The notes beneath the pieces are model-generated. The model did not search any database and was not told where the DNA came from. It saw nothing but the letters and a program-made list of their open reading frames with translations. From assembly GCF_047948215.1 (NCBI RefSeq), contig NC_134465.1:49941946-50005945 (forward strand): a stretch of DNA of 64,000 nucleotides. The letters run 5' to 3'. Positions 1 to 11,165 of the stretch are shown here, piece by piece (within the stretch, counting starts at the first letter, position 1; every line of letters starts with the position of its first letter). The stretch comes from Lycorma delicatula. Lineage: Eukaryota > Arthropoda > Insecta > Hemiptera > Fulgoridae. Made by a program: the position numbers and the translations under genes.

Positions 1-499
1 TACGACAGAGATTTTTAATAAATTAAACAATTTTTAATTTATATATATATGAACGAGCAATCTTTCCTGATAAAAAATAGTCACTTATTCCTTAAAAATA
101 TAATAATATTCACTAGCATAAAACAGTTAACTCAGCTATTTCACATTATAAAGTATCATATATTGGATTACAAAAAGGACCTCACTACGCTTCATTTTCT
201 ATCTTTTTTTATTACATAAATATATATTTTTTGTAAATTATCTACATATCTAAAACAATCTTCTGATCAATTTACTCGTATTTAAAATTATTTTAAGGAT
301 TTCCTTGTATAAAAACAGACTAATTGTCAGTTCTGAATACAAAAAGATCCCTTTTGGCACACTGAAAGATGGAGGTCGATTTCACTGGTGCTAATTAGGG
401 AATAAAAAAGACTTCCACCTTAAAAGTTAAAAAAAACTTCAAATTTAGTCATTACAACAATGGTTACAGGTGAAAAAAGTTTCACACGTTTAGCATACG
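1..499. other. AT-rich sequence, no gene seen
   Basis: No coding frame, RNA gene or clear repeat boundary was found. From about 430 the text may already belong to the R-A dispersed repeat that is certain from 500, but no second copy in the window covers this part. Confidence 0.5.
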
Positions 500-1157
500 A
501 CAAGCCCTATCCTAAAATTCCAGCAACATTTTGGTCATCCTTTGCCGTAAGGGTAGGTCATATTAAAAATTGTTTCAGACAAAGGTTTTAGGTAATATTT
601 AGAGGACTGACGACCACTTTAAACCGATTCAATACTGTGCCTATTAACAGAGGTATGATTTTTTTTGTCTTCAAAACACCCATTTTTTTGTACCTTCTGG
701 GCAAATGGTTGGTGATATCAAAAACTTTACTTACATAAGTTTTAGGCCCTTATCGAAAGAATAGTAGGAAGTTTAAACAAATTCGATATTATACTTAATA
801 AGAAAGTTATACTGATATTTTGTTTTTTGAAAAAGCCCCACCCATTTCCACCTCCATGGTCTGATTTTCGCTGTTAATGAACTCGATTGAGATTTTTGGA
901 CGAGTTATTTTTAAGGAAAAATATGAAAGTGATTGGCGCAAAATTACAGCAGTTATCATGTCCACAAGAAAGTGAGATAGATATATATATATATATACAT
1001 ACATAAATTTATATATAAATAAATTAATATTTATTAATAAATAAATATTAAGCTGACGATGACGATGGTTTTGGGTTCTGGGGGTGTGAAATGCGAAGAT
1101 AGTCGAATCATGGTACCCATTACAATAGGTAGCTTTCTTATGAAATCTACCTAAAAC
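500..1157 (+). repeat. Dispersed repeat R-A, longest copy
   Basis: About 660 bp matching three other places in the window: 26550-27050 (same order and strand, including GCCGTAAGGG, the ACGACCAC block and the AAACCGATTC block), 21290-21620 and 25553-25609 (3' end only). The shared 3' end reads CCATTACAATAGGTAGC followed by a short AT-rich tail. A (TA)n run sits at 980-998, just after an ACAAGAAAGTGA motif; copy 21290-21620 has its TA run at the same position. Several copies hold only the 3' end, which suggests the untranslated tail of a 5'-truncating retroelement. No protein frame was seen. Confidence 0.75.
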
Positions 1158-2302
1158 AGATCTTGTATGAAAAACAGACTAATTACAAAACACTGAATTT
1201 CCAGCATAGATATTTAACATACACTTAAAAATTTTGTAATTAATGTCTTAAAATTGACTTTTCCACTATCCAAATTTTCTATTATACATTATCTTCACAC
1301 AGTTATTTTTTTAAATTAATATTTTAATTTATTAAAGTGGATGTATTAAAAATTAATTACTTTTATTTTTTATTTATTCTAAACAATGCAACTATAATCA
1401 CAATTTTTCCAGTCTCTTGATTCTTCCAGATAAATGTTGGAGTTTTTCCTTTTTATTGCCAAAATACGAGCTCAACTACTATTCCTATTGTGAACTGTAC
1501 TCATAAATCTTAATCTATAATTGATTATGATTTAAATAAAATATTTATTTTAAAATTGTAATATAATATAAAGATTGATGGTTTTTGAGCATATTGACAA
1601 ACTGGTCAATTCACGCTCAAATTTGTCAAAATCTTAATTGAGTGACAAAGTAATAATATTTCACATTTAAATCTGAATGATACAATGATGGAGAAAGTGG
1701 ACTGGAGTCGTCTCCTCGAATACAAGTAATATTCATTACATATTATTTAGATTTAGTATTTTCATACAAAATTTTGGGTTCACTCCCTCGCCCTACCAAA
1801 TTGGATTTTTCAAAATATTGTGAAACACATGTCAATTTGTTTTTAAAGAAGAGACTACATAACAATTTTCACATCTTAACACCTCCAGGTCATGAGATAT
1901 GGAATTATAAAAAAAAAATTTGCCCCCCTTTTCACTCTGTTATAAACGAAGTTTTTTCAAAACCATTCTTTAATGGTGCCTATATTATAAAAATAATGTA
2001 CCCCCAAAATTCACTTTGCTAGGCTAATTGGTTTCAGCTATGCATTAATGAGTCAGTTAAGACACTTTATTTTGTATATATTTATGTAAAATAAAGAGCA
2101 TTCTTTTTAAAATTTGTCTTGTGGATCTTCATAAGTAGTTATTATTTAAAAAAAATATTATAATAAAAATACTTCGTGGTTTAGTTATTTTATAAAATAA
2201 CTAATACAGATTATTGGTAGCAAAATATTATGTTTCAAGAAAATGAGTTATTAAAAAAAATTAACTAAATTATAAAATTAATTAATTTAAACGTACGCTA
2301 TA
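1158..2302. other. AT-rich sequence without recognised gene
   Basis: Only one short frame (1774-2022, 82 codons) occurs. It has AT-driven composition and no recognisable motif, so I do not call it a gene. No repeat shared with the rest of the window was noticed. Confidence 0.5.
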
Positions 2303-2372
2303 AATCATTCATCTCATCCTCTAAAGCAATACTTAATGGTGGACCAGGAGGTTAAAAAAAAACAGAATGTTG
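2303..2372 (+). repeat. SINE1 fragment, 3' end
   Basis: About 70 bp matching the 3' part of the tRNA-derived SINE1 family: CATCTCATCCTCTAAAGC, then the AATGGTGGACC block and an A-rich end. The same order is seen at 9735-9795 (+) and, inverted, at 18150-18210. The tRNA-like head is missing, so this is a 5'-truncated insertion or a decayed remnant. Confidence 0.65.
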
Positions 2373-3030
2373 GAAATGTATGGGGCTTTAGTATATGACT
2401 AGCAGTGGTGTAGTTCAAAACAGTATTTGCATCAAAATATGTAAGAATTTCATTTATGTAAGAAAATTCTTTTAACTTCTCTTACTTTCATTCCAACAGT
2501 TACAAAGTTTTTAAACTGTCTGGTTAACCAACTAAACTGTTTGGTAACCAAGTCACAAGGGATGCTTGATCGGTAAATCAAATTGTATTGGAAGCTACAA
2601 AATCTTCAATATCTCTTACAATTTTAAGTATAGTTTATGATACACTAAGAAAGCAGTCTTTCTGCATTTTTCATCCATAACCAATAGTGAAATTAAATCA
2701 TTAAATATTATTTTTAGCAGAACAATAGAAATGTTGGACAGAAATTTCAGAGTACTATATCTTCAACGGTATAAAAATTAAACCACTAGGAAAAAAGGTG
2801 AAGATTTGTAGAAGTTAAAAAGAATGGATTAGAATTGGTTAAAGATTTTGGCTGGATATTCTGATAATACGAGGGCTATTTTTTTTCAAGGTCCGATTGG
2901 TCACGAAATAAAAACCCGCCCAAAAATCGGATGATCCTTTGCGCATATGTGTTGCGCAGCGTCTCTAGTATGGACTTCAATCACGCCGCGTCACTTCGTT
3001 TAGTTCTGAACATGCAGCTAGCACGTAAAC

Positions 3031-3310
3031 ATGTCTACAACAATAGCATCTCCCGCCAAGTGCGAAGTGCGTGCGGTAATTCGATTTCTTCAGGCTGAGG
3101 GGTGTAATGCGGCTGAAATTCATCGACGAATAAGTAATGTGTACGGTGAAACTTCAATGAGTGAATGCAAAGTGCAACAATTGGGCAGGAACTTTAAAGC
3201 AGAACGTACAGATGTTCATGATGCAGGCGGTCAGGGAAGGAAGCGAGTGTCAACCGATGATCTCGTTGAGCGAGTGGACGGGCAATTCGAGAAAATCGTC
3301 GGTTCAAAAT
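3031..3310 (+). pseudogene. Mariner transposase, N-terminal fragment (family A)
   Basis: An open frame starts at the ATG at 3031 with MSTTIASPAKCEVRAV and continues through the N-terminal helix-turn-helix region of mariner transposases (AEIHRRISNVYGETSMSECK) into the hinge (RTDVHDAGGQGRK, DDLVERVDGQFEKI). The product would bind the terminal repeats. It stops being colinear with the family near 3310, where another transposase takes over. The inverted element at 31823-32873 has the same start and hinge (SPAKCEV; VHDAGGQ by DNA), so both come from one family. Length is about 93 codons against roughly 345 for a complete mariner transposase. Confidence 0.8.
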
Positions 3311-3360
3311 CGTCGCTGAAATGCATAGGCAGTTGGTTGCTGTGAACGGTGATAATGTAA

Positions 3361-4200
3361 TAAATGAAAGAAACGAGCTAAAATGGTGTAAAAGATTTAG
3401 AAATAACAGAATTAATGTGCACGATGAAGAACATTCGGGGAGGCCTTCGATAATCACCGAGGACTTGTTGAAACGCGTCGATGATGAAATCAGGAAAGAT
3501 CGTCGTTCAACGATTTCCAATCTGGTCCTTCTCTTTCCTGATATTTCAAGAGCTGTTATCGGTCGCATTGTTCATGAGCGTTTTGACTTCAGAAAGGTTT
3601 GTGGACGCTGGGTGCCTCACGTCTTAACGAACGTCACAAAAAAATCCGAATGGGATCTGCTTTGGAATTTTTGATGCGCTACACAGAAAAAGGTGATGAG
3701 TTTCTTAATTAGACCGTTACCGGCGATGAGATTTCGTATTACACGCCTGAGAGAAAACGGCAGTCAAGTGAATGGCGTCACCCTCAACTATCAACCAGAT
3801 CGACAAGGGTCAAGCCACCATTTGACGCAAACTGATGGCCACAATCTTTTGGGATCGGTTTGGCATACTGCTGATTGATTTCATGCCGCGTGGAACGACT
3901 ATAAATGCAGAAGCCTACTGCGAAATTATACGTAATTTACGTCGCGCAATCAAAATCGGCGACCTGAGAGGCTGCCGACGGCGTCGTCCTGCTACACAAT
4001 AATGCACGTCCACATATTGTGGGTCCGTGATTTACTGAGAACAATTGGATGGGAAATTTACGATCACCCATCAGGTGATCGTATTTTTGGGTGGTAAGCA
4101 ATTTGCGGGTGAAGATGAACTTAAAAATGCAGTTAATCAGTGGCTAAATGAACTGGAGGCAGAAGAATATGACGAGGTGGTGTATCGCTATGATAAGTGA
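3361..4200 (+). pseudogene. Mariner transposase, body of a second family (family B)
   Basis: The frame enters at the HTH/hinge (WCKRFRNNRINVHDEEHSGRPS, TEDLLKRVDDEI) and continues through the FPDISRAVIGRIVHERFDF and RKVCGRWVPH motifs. Later parts are in other frames: a first catalytic region (TVTGDEI, first Asp kept), an internal stop in the QSSEWRHPQ region, then LLHNNARPH, where the second catalytic Asp of the usual LLHDNARPH is Asn. The third catalytic Asp region is lost: after WEIYDHP the DNA jumps to the FGW/GGK region. Several frameshifts and stops make it non-functional. It repeats the hinge already present at 3210-3290, which marks the chimeric junction. Confidence 0.8.
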
Positions 4201-4334
4201 CTTAATTCATGTGAAGATTATAAGAGAAATAGTATATGGTATGTAGTTTAAGAGAAATAAAAATTATTTATAAAGTTTTGAGAATAAATGTTTTTACAAT
4301 GAAACGGTCTTTACTTTAGAGATAACTTCTCATA

Positions 4335-4665
4335 AATAACAATATTAGTAACATAATATTATATTATTAACTGATAACAGTTCATGACAGATGAAGGGGG
4401 GCCCATGGCCACCAAAAGGCCCGAAGGCCTTACATTTTGAAAACCAATTTGAAAAGTATTGAAACATTTTACCAATACTGTACTGACAAAATAACCAGTT
4501 GCAACACTGTAATTAACGTTAATATATCTTTTTTTTCTTAATAGGTAATCAAGAGGCTGACGTCACGTGTTTTAATACACATTCATAATGACATGTAAAT
4601 TGATAAAGATTGCATTATCAAACAGTATGCTAAGATTTGTAATCACTGAGATGAATTTACTTTGT
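4335..4665. other. Short AT-rich spacer
   Basis: Lies between the chimeric mariner and a LINE 3' end. No gene or repeat seen apart from the start of the LINE tail. Confidence 0.4.
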
Positions 4666-4978
4666 TTTTTTTTTGTCTTGTCATTTGACTGGTTTGATGC
4701 ACCTCTCCAAGATTCCCTATCTAGTGCTAGTCGTTTCATTTCGGTATACCTCCTACATCCTACATCCCTAACAATTTGATTTATATATTCCAAACGTGGC
4801 CTGCCTACACAATTTTATCCTTCTACCTGTCCTTCCAATATTAAAGTGACTATTCCAGGATGCCTTAATATATGGCCTACAAGTCTCTCTTCTTTTAGCT
4901 ATATTTTTCCAACTGCTTCTTTTTTCATCTATTTGCCGCAACACCTCTTCATTTGTCACTTTATCCACCCATCTGATT
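4666..4978 (-). mobile_element. LINE-A non-LTR retrotransposon, 3' end only
   Basis: Read on the minus strand this is the C-terminal coding end and 3' tail of the non-LTR family called LINE-A here. Pieces read VDKVTNEEVLRQIDE, then LERPRLEYINQIVRDVGC-type sequence and MKRLALDRESWR, split by frameshifts, then an A-rich tail (T-rich at 4666). The same end occurs at 10860-11160, 17250-17545, 23755-24075 and 25155-25457. The copy is severely 5' truncated (about 310 bp), the usual result of target-primed reverse transcription. Confidence 0.85.
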
Positions 4979-6633
4979 TACTTTGTAAATAAATTATTGT
5001 ATTATTATTATTGTTATTGTATAAAATATAATGTATAATATTTTGGATTGTAATGGATTAATTATAAATATTGAAATGAATAAACAAATAAAAATCAACT
5101 TAATTTAAATTAAATCTTCATCTTATTTTTTATCCAGTCTTATATTATTAAATGATTTTGATTGTTTGCAAGGCAGTTTTGATTAAAGTTGTTAGGACTA
5201 TGCAGTCCAAGTTTAAAGTTAATTTAGCTTCTGGAATCCCCCGTGAGGGTCACTTTGAATAACTAACTGCTTAGGTTTTTGTAAATCGAAATAAAGTTGA
5301 AGAAACTTAGGCACTTTAAAGTTTTTGGACAAAACCATCCCTTTTTGCCTTTTTTAAATCAATAATAATGATTGGTTAAATGATTTTTTCGTTTTAAAAA
5401 TAGTTTTCATAATATAGTATGTATCCAATAAAAGTATGAAATATTATATACCCAACCCAATTAGAAAGGAGTAGGAAAATGTGATCCCTTGTCGCAAATG
5501 CCCCCCCCCCAAATTCAGTTGCTGGATCTACCCCTGCAACAGTTATACCAAATGTCCAATATTTTCACAAAAGAAAGTTAAAAAACAAAATATACAAGAT
5601 TACATGTAAAGGTACTGCAGCACACACTGGTATACAAATTATACTGGAGTCATTGCACTAAGGACTACATATCAAATGTACTGGTTGTCTGAAGACCATA
5701 GATATAAGGATAAATGCAGTCAGGACACACAAACGAATAACATTCTGCAAATCAACTTATAAAAACAGGACACATATGAAAAGATATAATCACAACATAC
5801 CTATTTACATTTAGCACAAAAAAAACAAAATCTCAACACAATTGTACGATAAATAAGATTTTTACAAAAGTTAACTTACTAAATGGAAAACATAACAAAC
5901 TGCTGCTAATTAATTATGAAAGGTCCTTAGAAGAAAGAGTTTTGTATTTTAAAAGTGAGTCTTTGTCATGCTGATCATATAAATAATATGTTTTTCATTT
6001 TGGATAACGATAAAAAAAATAAATAAAATTTCTGTCCATGTGTTGATTACTTTGTAAATATATACACTATTCCTTATTTACTTTGTTTGTGGGATTTTAG
6101 ATTTGATTTAATTAGTATATATTGTTTATTAAAACATGTAATGATGAAAAAACATTACATAATTTTTCAATATAAGAGATGATTTACATGTAATTTTTAA
6201 TCATCATTAACATTTTAGTTGCATAATTAAAATGTAAAATTAAAAGGATAAATCAAATAGTGCTAATAATTATTGTAATGATGAGCACATCTTAATGAAT
6301 AACATGCAATTTGAATAGAACAAAATGATCGTTAAAAATGCAATAAAAAAAATTTATACACAAGTACTTAAATGCACAATGCATTATTGCTTACTTCATT
6401 TTAAATTATTACTATTACATGAGATATTACACACCATTGAATTTGAATTGTTGATCAAATAAAAAAAAATGTATAATAGATGTTTAAAAAAATGAAGGGT
6501 GAATAAAAGTAATTAAAAAAACAACAAAGAATTAAAAAAAAGAAAAAAACAGCAATAGAGACATAAAAAATAATAAAAGAAAGGAAAAGAAATTAAGAAC
6601 TTCATTGCTAAAAGGATAGAATAGTTGGCAAGC

Positions 6634-6634
<1 letters not shown>
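4979..6634. other. AT-rich intergenic sequence
   Basis: No convincing coding frame. It contains a C10-11 run near 5502 and many A/T runs. The minus-strand frame 6513-6797 is mostly translated (CA)n and poly-A tract. Confidence 0.5.

Positions 6635-6687
<53 letters not shown>
6635..6687. repeat. (CA)n microsatellite
   Basis: An uninterrupted CA dinucleotide tract of about 53 bp, followed about 100 bp later by a CT-rich tract (6805-6865). Confidence 0.95.
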
Positions 6688-6694
<7 letters not shown>

Positions 6695-7604
6695 TACTTG
6701 CTTCACAGCATTTCACGTCTGTTTCAGAGATATAACGTATACATAGTTTTGTTTGTGAACTAGCAATGGAATCTATTTCAGTCCAGAACTTCGTCATTCT
6801 GAGCTAAACTCTCTCCCATTTTCTCTCTCTCTTTCTTTCATTCTCTTGTTTCTCCTTTCCCTTTGCTATGTTGATGCAATGATATAGATGTATCAATATC
6901 CTCTAGTATGGACGATAAAGTTTAATAATATTTTTATCTACATATCTCTTTTCTCTATTACGTAATAATATTTTTTTTATTAAATATTAATAAAAGAAAT
7001 AACAAAAGTACAATAAATCACTCATAGAATATATGTTATTATTTTTTAATTTAATCTTTCTAACAGTTTTAAAGGTCTGTTGTACTATTTTTATGCACAC
7101 TGACGAATCGAATATGTCTCCTGACTTGCAACTGACTAAATAAACAAATCAATCATTATGTTTTCCTACTTTTTTCAAATAGAAACACACACATATATAT
7201 ATATAAAGCTCTCACAAGAAATCATATAAATAATATCCATCATGTTATCATTCTTAAGAATTTGTTTAAAAAATAAAATAAAAAACAGTGGTACAGAGTG
7301 GGAAAGAAATAAATGGAAAGGAATATCTTTCTTGAGCTTATATGGTTTAGAAATTATCTAAAAAAAAAGTGAATATGTATTAGTTAAAAACTGTAGGGAA
7401 AGATCAAGGGTGCAATACGTAAATAAAATAATTACAGTATTAGCATTTTAGAATTAAAATACTGCCACAGAATAGGAAGAAATGTTGAAATACATCAAAC
7501 AGTAAAAATACTGATGAAAATTTCTCAAGTAGTTACTTCTTCTGACTGAATTATTTTTATAATTTAGAATTTTAATATTTCTTCTAGCTGAGTTTTTACA
7601 GTTA
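6688..7604. other. AT-rich intergenic sequence
   Basis: Holds the CT-rich tract at about 6805-6865 and a short (TA)n at 7190-7205. No coding frame or copy of another repeat in the window was seen. Confidence 0.5.
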
Positions 7605-8345
7605 TAAAGGCCGTCTCTCACATCCTAATTGTCAAACTCTTCTATCCCGCCAACTTTCCAACTCCAAATTTCTTCTCTCCATAGTCACCATCACTCCAGA
7701 CATCCACTGCTTTGAAATCGTCCACGTTTCCTCCTCACTGCTGGAGTCCATTTCAACATCCTCCTAGGCTATATATACTCCTCCACTCTCTGAACATACC
7801 TGTACCATTGTAGTCTTCTTCCCTTCAAAACATTAATATCACTGTACCAGTTGTTCAGATTCTTCTTCTGATCTCATTTCCCATACACCACATTCTAGAA
7901 ACTCCACAACTCCTGTACAACACATTCATCTCCACAGCCAACAACCTTCCCTCATCTCTTTTTCTAATTTCCCAAGCTTCTGATCCGTACGATAAACTGT
8001 TCTTAATAACTAACACTCTTGTACAACCTACAATTAGTTGCTTTCCATATCCCTTCAGACCACCACAAAGAATTCCACTGCTCCAAAGCTATATGATGAT
8101 TTATATTTTTTACACTATTTCCTTCTTATGATAATATAGGGCCAACCCTTACTTCACATGCCTTGATGATAATCCCATCTATAGTCAAGTCATCTCCTTT
8201 TGCACCCCCCCACTAGATACTTCGTCTTACGAAAATTATCTTCAAACCCCACTTAATAAAAGTTTTCATCAATTTTCTTATCATACAGATGATATCAAAC
8301 CAATCTGATGCTACAATGACTGATCAACTGCAAACAACAACATAC
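7605..8345 (-). mobile_element. LINE-B non-LTR retrotransposon, decayed 3' half
   Basis: On the minus strand, broken reading frames resemble the C-terminal half of a non-LTR reverse transcriptase polyprotein. They start near 8320 just after the catalytic YxDD-type motif (FAVDQS, decayed), then a thumb-like KGYGKQLIVGCTRV piece, the conserved YGSEAWEIRKRDEGRLLAVEM block (about 8005-7945) and a terminal GRP-type tail. The family differs from LINE-A in the last block. Many stops; no intact frame above 60 codons. The window boundary with the mariner at 8353 suggests that element inserted beside or into it. Confidence 0.65.
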
Positions 8346-8352
8346 ATATATT

Positions 8353-9657
8353 CTGTCAAAAACATACTGGGAATTTGTATTAGGCCAAGCTAATAATTAA
8401 ATTATTTTTTTCCGTAAGATGGTAGCACTACTTAATTACTATGCCCAAAATGAGCATGATCTGTCCACCAGTTTGTTGTAGCACCAGCTGGTTGAATTAG
8501 TCCATTTCAGTAGTGTATCACGATTTTTACAGTGAACAAAATTATTGAGCAAAGAGTTTGCCTTAAATATTGTGTTGCGAACGGAATTTCGTGGTCCGAC
8601 TAGCTAAAGATGTTACAAAACGGCTTATTGTGAATTTGTTTTATCAAAAACATGTGCTTACGAGTGGTACAAAGCATTCAAGTTGGGCCGAGAGATCGTC
8701 GAAGACATGCCTCGTTCTGAATGATCTTCGACCTCTTTAACAGATGAAAACATCGAAGAACGGAAGGAAATTGTGCTCGATAATCGTCATACCAGCTTAA
8801 GAGAGATAGCTCGTGACCTTAACATCTCTCACGAGTCTGTTCGTTCGATTTTAATAGATATTTTGGGCACGAGACGCGTCCCCGTACGGCTTGTTCCAAA
8901 AGAGCTCAACTTTTTTCTAAAACAGTACCGAGAGCAGGTCTCTTTAGACATACTCGATCGCGCCCGTTTTGATCTCACATTCATGGCACGCATCATAACT
9001 GGTGACAAGACATGGGTATACGAGTCTGTCATGCAAACAAGTCAACAGTCATCAGAATGGGGCACAAAAGACTAGTCGAAACCGAAAAAAGTACGTCAAA
9101 GTCGCTCAAAAGTAAAGGTGATATCCATTGTTTTCTTCGATGCTCATGGTTTGGTGAATCACGAATTCATTCCAGAGGGACAGACGGCCAATAAAGAATT
9201 CTATTTGGCCGTAATGAAGCGTCTACGTGAGAAAATCCGTCAGAAACGGCCAGATTTATGGAAGAAAAATTCGAGGATTTTTCATGATGATAATGCGCCA
9301 TCGCAAAAGTGACAATTGTGTGACCGAATTTAAGGCGAAAAACGCAATAAATAACATCGATCAACCACCGTATTCACCAGATCTGGTGACCCTGTATGGC
9401 TTCTGTCTGTTCCCGAAGTTAAAATTACCGCTCCTGGGTACCCGTTTTGACTCGATTGAAGCCATAAAGCAAAATTCGTGAAAGGAACTGAAGGCCATAC
9501 CGGTAAGCGCTTATAAAAAGTGTTCCGAAGACTGGAAAAACACTGGCATAGTGTGTTGCATCAAATGGGATCTATTTTGTAGGCGACAAAATAAATTTTG
9601 GTGAATAAATAAAAATTGTGCGTTTTATTTAACAACTCCCGGGACTTTTTTGACAGT
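8353..9657 (+). mobile_element. Mariner-family DNA transposon, dead, about 1.3 kb
   Basis: Terminal inverted repeats are visible: CTGTCAAAAACATACTGGG at the left (about 8353) and its diverged complement CCCGGGACTTTTTTGACAG at the right (9639-9657). The length matches a full mariner. The single transposase gene between them is broken (see 8532-9585). The right end abuts a SINE1 copy whose 5' end is missing. Confidence 0.85.
8532..9585 (+). pseudogene. Mariner transposase pseudogene
   Basis: The homologous stretch begins NKIIEQRVCLKYCVANGIS near 8535, with a stop soon after. The longest clean pieces are 8773-9075 (LDNRHTSLREIARDLNISHESVRSIL, HTH region, to IITGDKTWVYES, first catalytic Asp present) and 9118-9312 (VFFDAHGLVNHEFIPEGQT to FHDDNAPSQ, second Asp present). 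A later piece at 9360-9480 reads YSPDLVTLYGFCLFPKLK: where mariners have PCDF, the third catalytic Asp is replaced by Tyr. Three frames are needed to read it, with frameshifts near 9060-9118 and 9310. Catalytic activity is lost on both counts. Confidence 0.85.
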
Positions 9658-9658
9658 G

Positions 9659-9795
9659 CAGTGTCTCAGCCTTTCATTCAGAGGTCCTGGGTTCGAATCT
9701 TGGTCAGGCATGGCATTTTAAAACGCTACAAAAAATTGTCATACATCTCATTCTCCGAGGTAGTACTTAACGGTGGTCCCGGAGATTAAAAAAAC
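9659..9795 (+). repeat. SINE1, tRNA-derived, 5'-truncated
   Basis: Contains the pol III B box inside GGGTTCGAATC (9689-9699), then GGTCAGGCATGGCATTTTA, then the body CATCTCATTCTCCGAGG and CGGTGGTCCCGGAG, ending in an A-rich tail. Compared with the inverted full copy at 18144-18316 the first 15-25 bp are missing where the mariner right end abuts. Confidence 0.85.
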
Positions 9796-10134
9796 AACAA
9801 AACAAAAGTGTACAAATCCATAAAAAAAAACATTAAATTAGAATTCTGGAAAGATAAAATGCTTAGCTTTATCAAATTAAATTCGGTTAGTACAATAATT
9901 CGGCTTTTATTTAACACCCAGATACGAACAAAGTCTAGAGAAGTAACTCTACCTGTTAGAGTATTCGAGGTAAATTTCAATAAACAAGTGGCAAAATTAC
10001 TGGCTAGTTGAAGTATGAAGGCCCACAACATTTATCAAAGGCTAAAAGGGTGAAGTTAATGAAGAGGTTACAAAATGTATGATCAATTCACAGATGAACT
10101 GTCTCTGACTGAGATAGTTTACTACCTAATATAG
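9796..10134. other. AT-rich spacer
   Basis: Two overlapping frames on opposite strands (9786-10031 minus, 9808-10011 plus) are the only open reading; neither shows a motif. Nothing else seen. Confidence 0.4.
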
Positions 10135-11165
10135 GTAATTTACTCAAATATTTAGGGTTCAAATACAGAGATAGAAGAACAATTGCTAACATTTACTGGA
10201 ACCAAACAGCAATAGTAATAATTGAAGAACATAAGAAAGAAGCCGTTATAAGAAAGGGAGTCTGACAAGGATGTTCCCTATCCCCGTTACTTTTCAATCT
10301 TTACATGGAACTAGCAGTTAATAATGTTAAAGAACAATATAGATTCGGACTAACAGTACAAGGTGAAAAGATAAAGATACTACGATTTACTAATGATATA
10401 GTAATTCTAGCAGAGAGTAAAAAAGATTTAGAAGAAACAATGAATGGCATGGATGAAGTCGTACGAAAGAACTACCACATGAAAATAAACAAGAACAAAA
10501 CGAAAGTAATGAAATGTAGTAGAAATAACAAAGATGGACCGCTGAATATGAAAATAGGAGGAGAAAAGATTATGCAGGTAGAAGAATTTTTTTTATTTGG
10601 GAAGTAGAATTACTAAAGATGGACGAAGCAGGAGCGATATAAAATGCTGAATAGTACAGGCGAAACAAGCCTTCAGTCAGAAATATAATTTATTTACATC
10701 ACAAATTAATTTAAATGTCAGGAAAAGATTTTTGAAAGTATATGTTTGGAGCGTCGCTTTATATGAATGTGAAACTTGGACAATCGGAGTATCTGAGAAG
10801 AAAAGATTAGAAGCTTTTGAAATGTGGTGCTATAGGAGAATGTTAAAAATCAGATGGGTGGATAAAGTGACAAATAAAGAGGTATTGCGGCAAATAGATG
10901 AAGAAAGAAGCATTTTGAAAAATATAGTTAAAAGAAGAGACAAGACTTATAGGCCACATATTAAGGCATCCTGGAATAGTCGCTTTAATATTGGAGGGAC
11001 AGGTAGAAGGAAAAAATTGTGTAGGCAGGCCACGTTTGGAATATGTAAAACAAATTGTTAGGGATGTAGGATGTAGGGGGTATACCGAAATGAAACGACT
11101 AGCACTAGATAGGGAATCTTGGAGAGCTGCATCAAACCAGTCAAATGATTGAAGACAAAAAAAAA
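10135..11165 (+). mobile_element. LINE-A copy, reverse transcriptase C-terminal half
   Basis: Starts in the reverse transcriptase at FKYRDRRTIANIYW-like sequence, then the motif B block RKGV-stop-QGCSLSPLLFNLYM (a stop at 10261-10263 where Arg is expected), the catalytic motif C as FTNDIVILAE (FADD expected, first Asp lost) at about 10384-10413, and the thumb (MKINKNKTKVMKC). A one-base gain in the T run at 10587-10594 turns FCYLG into FFLFG and breaks the frame. The C-terminal block resumes at 10732-11061 (WSVALYECETWTIG, KRLEAFEMWCYRRMLKIRW). It ends with the SWRAASNQSND stop and an A-rich tail. Dead copy. Confidence 0.9.

Larger units (their letters stand above)
2868..4334 (+). mobile_element. 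Chimeric mariner-family DNA transposon, dead
   Basis: The left end begins TACGAGGGCTATTTTTTTTC at 2868 and is nearly identical to the terminal inverted repeat of the minus-strand mariner at 31823-32873. The right end near 4300-4334 (GGTCTTTACTTTAGAGATAA) does not mirror that left end. The interior has the N-terminal part of one transposase (3031-3310), then starts again in the hinge of a second, different mariner transposase (from about 3361). The element therefore looks like two mariner families joined by recombination or nested insertion. It carries many stops and has lost catalytic residues, so it is immobile. Confidence 0.8.

Noticed and set aside
3194..3568. 124-codon minus frame
   Set aside because: Shadow of the plus-strand mariner transposase.
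5860..5960. Minus-strand GTAAGTT donor candidate
   Set aside because: The adjacent block has stops in the frames tested.
6513..6797. 94-codon minus-strand frame
   Set aside because: Mostly translated (CA)n microsatellite and poly-A tract.
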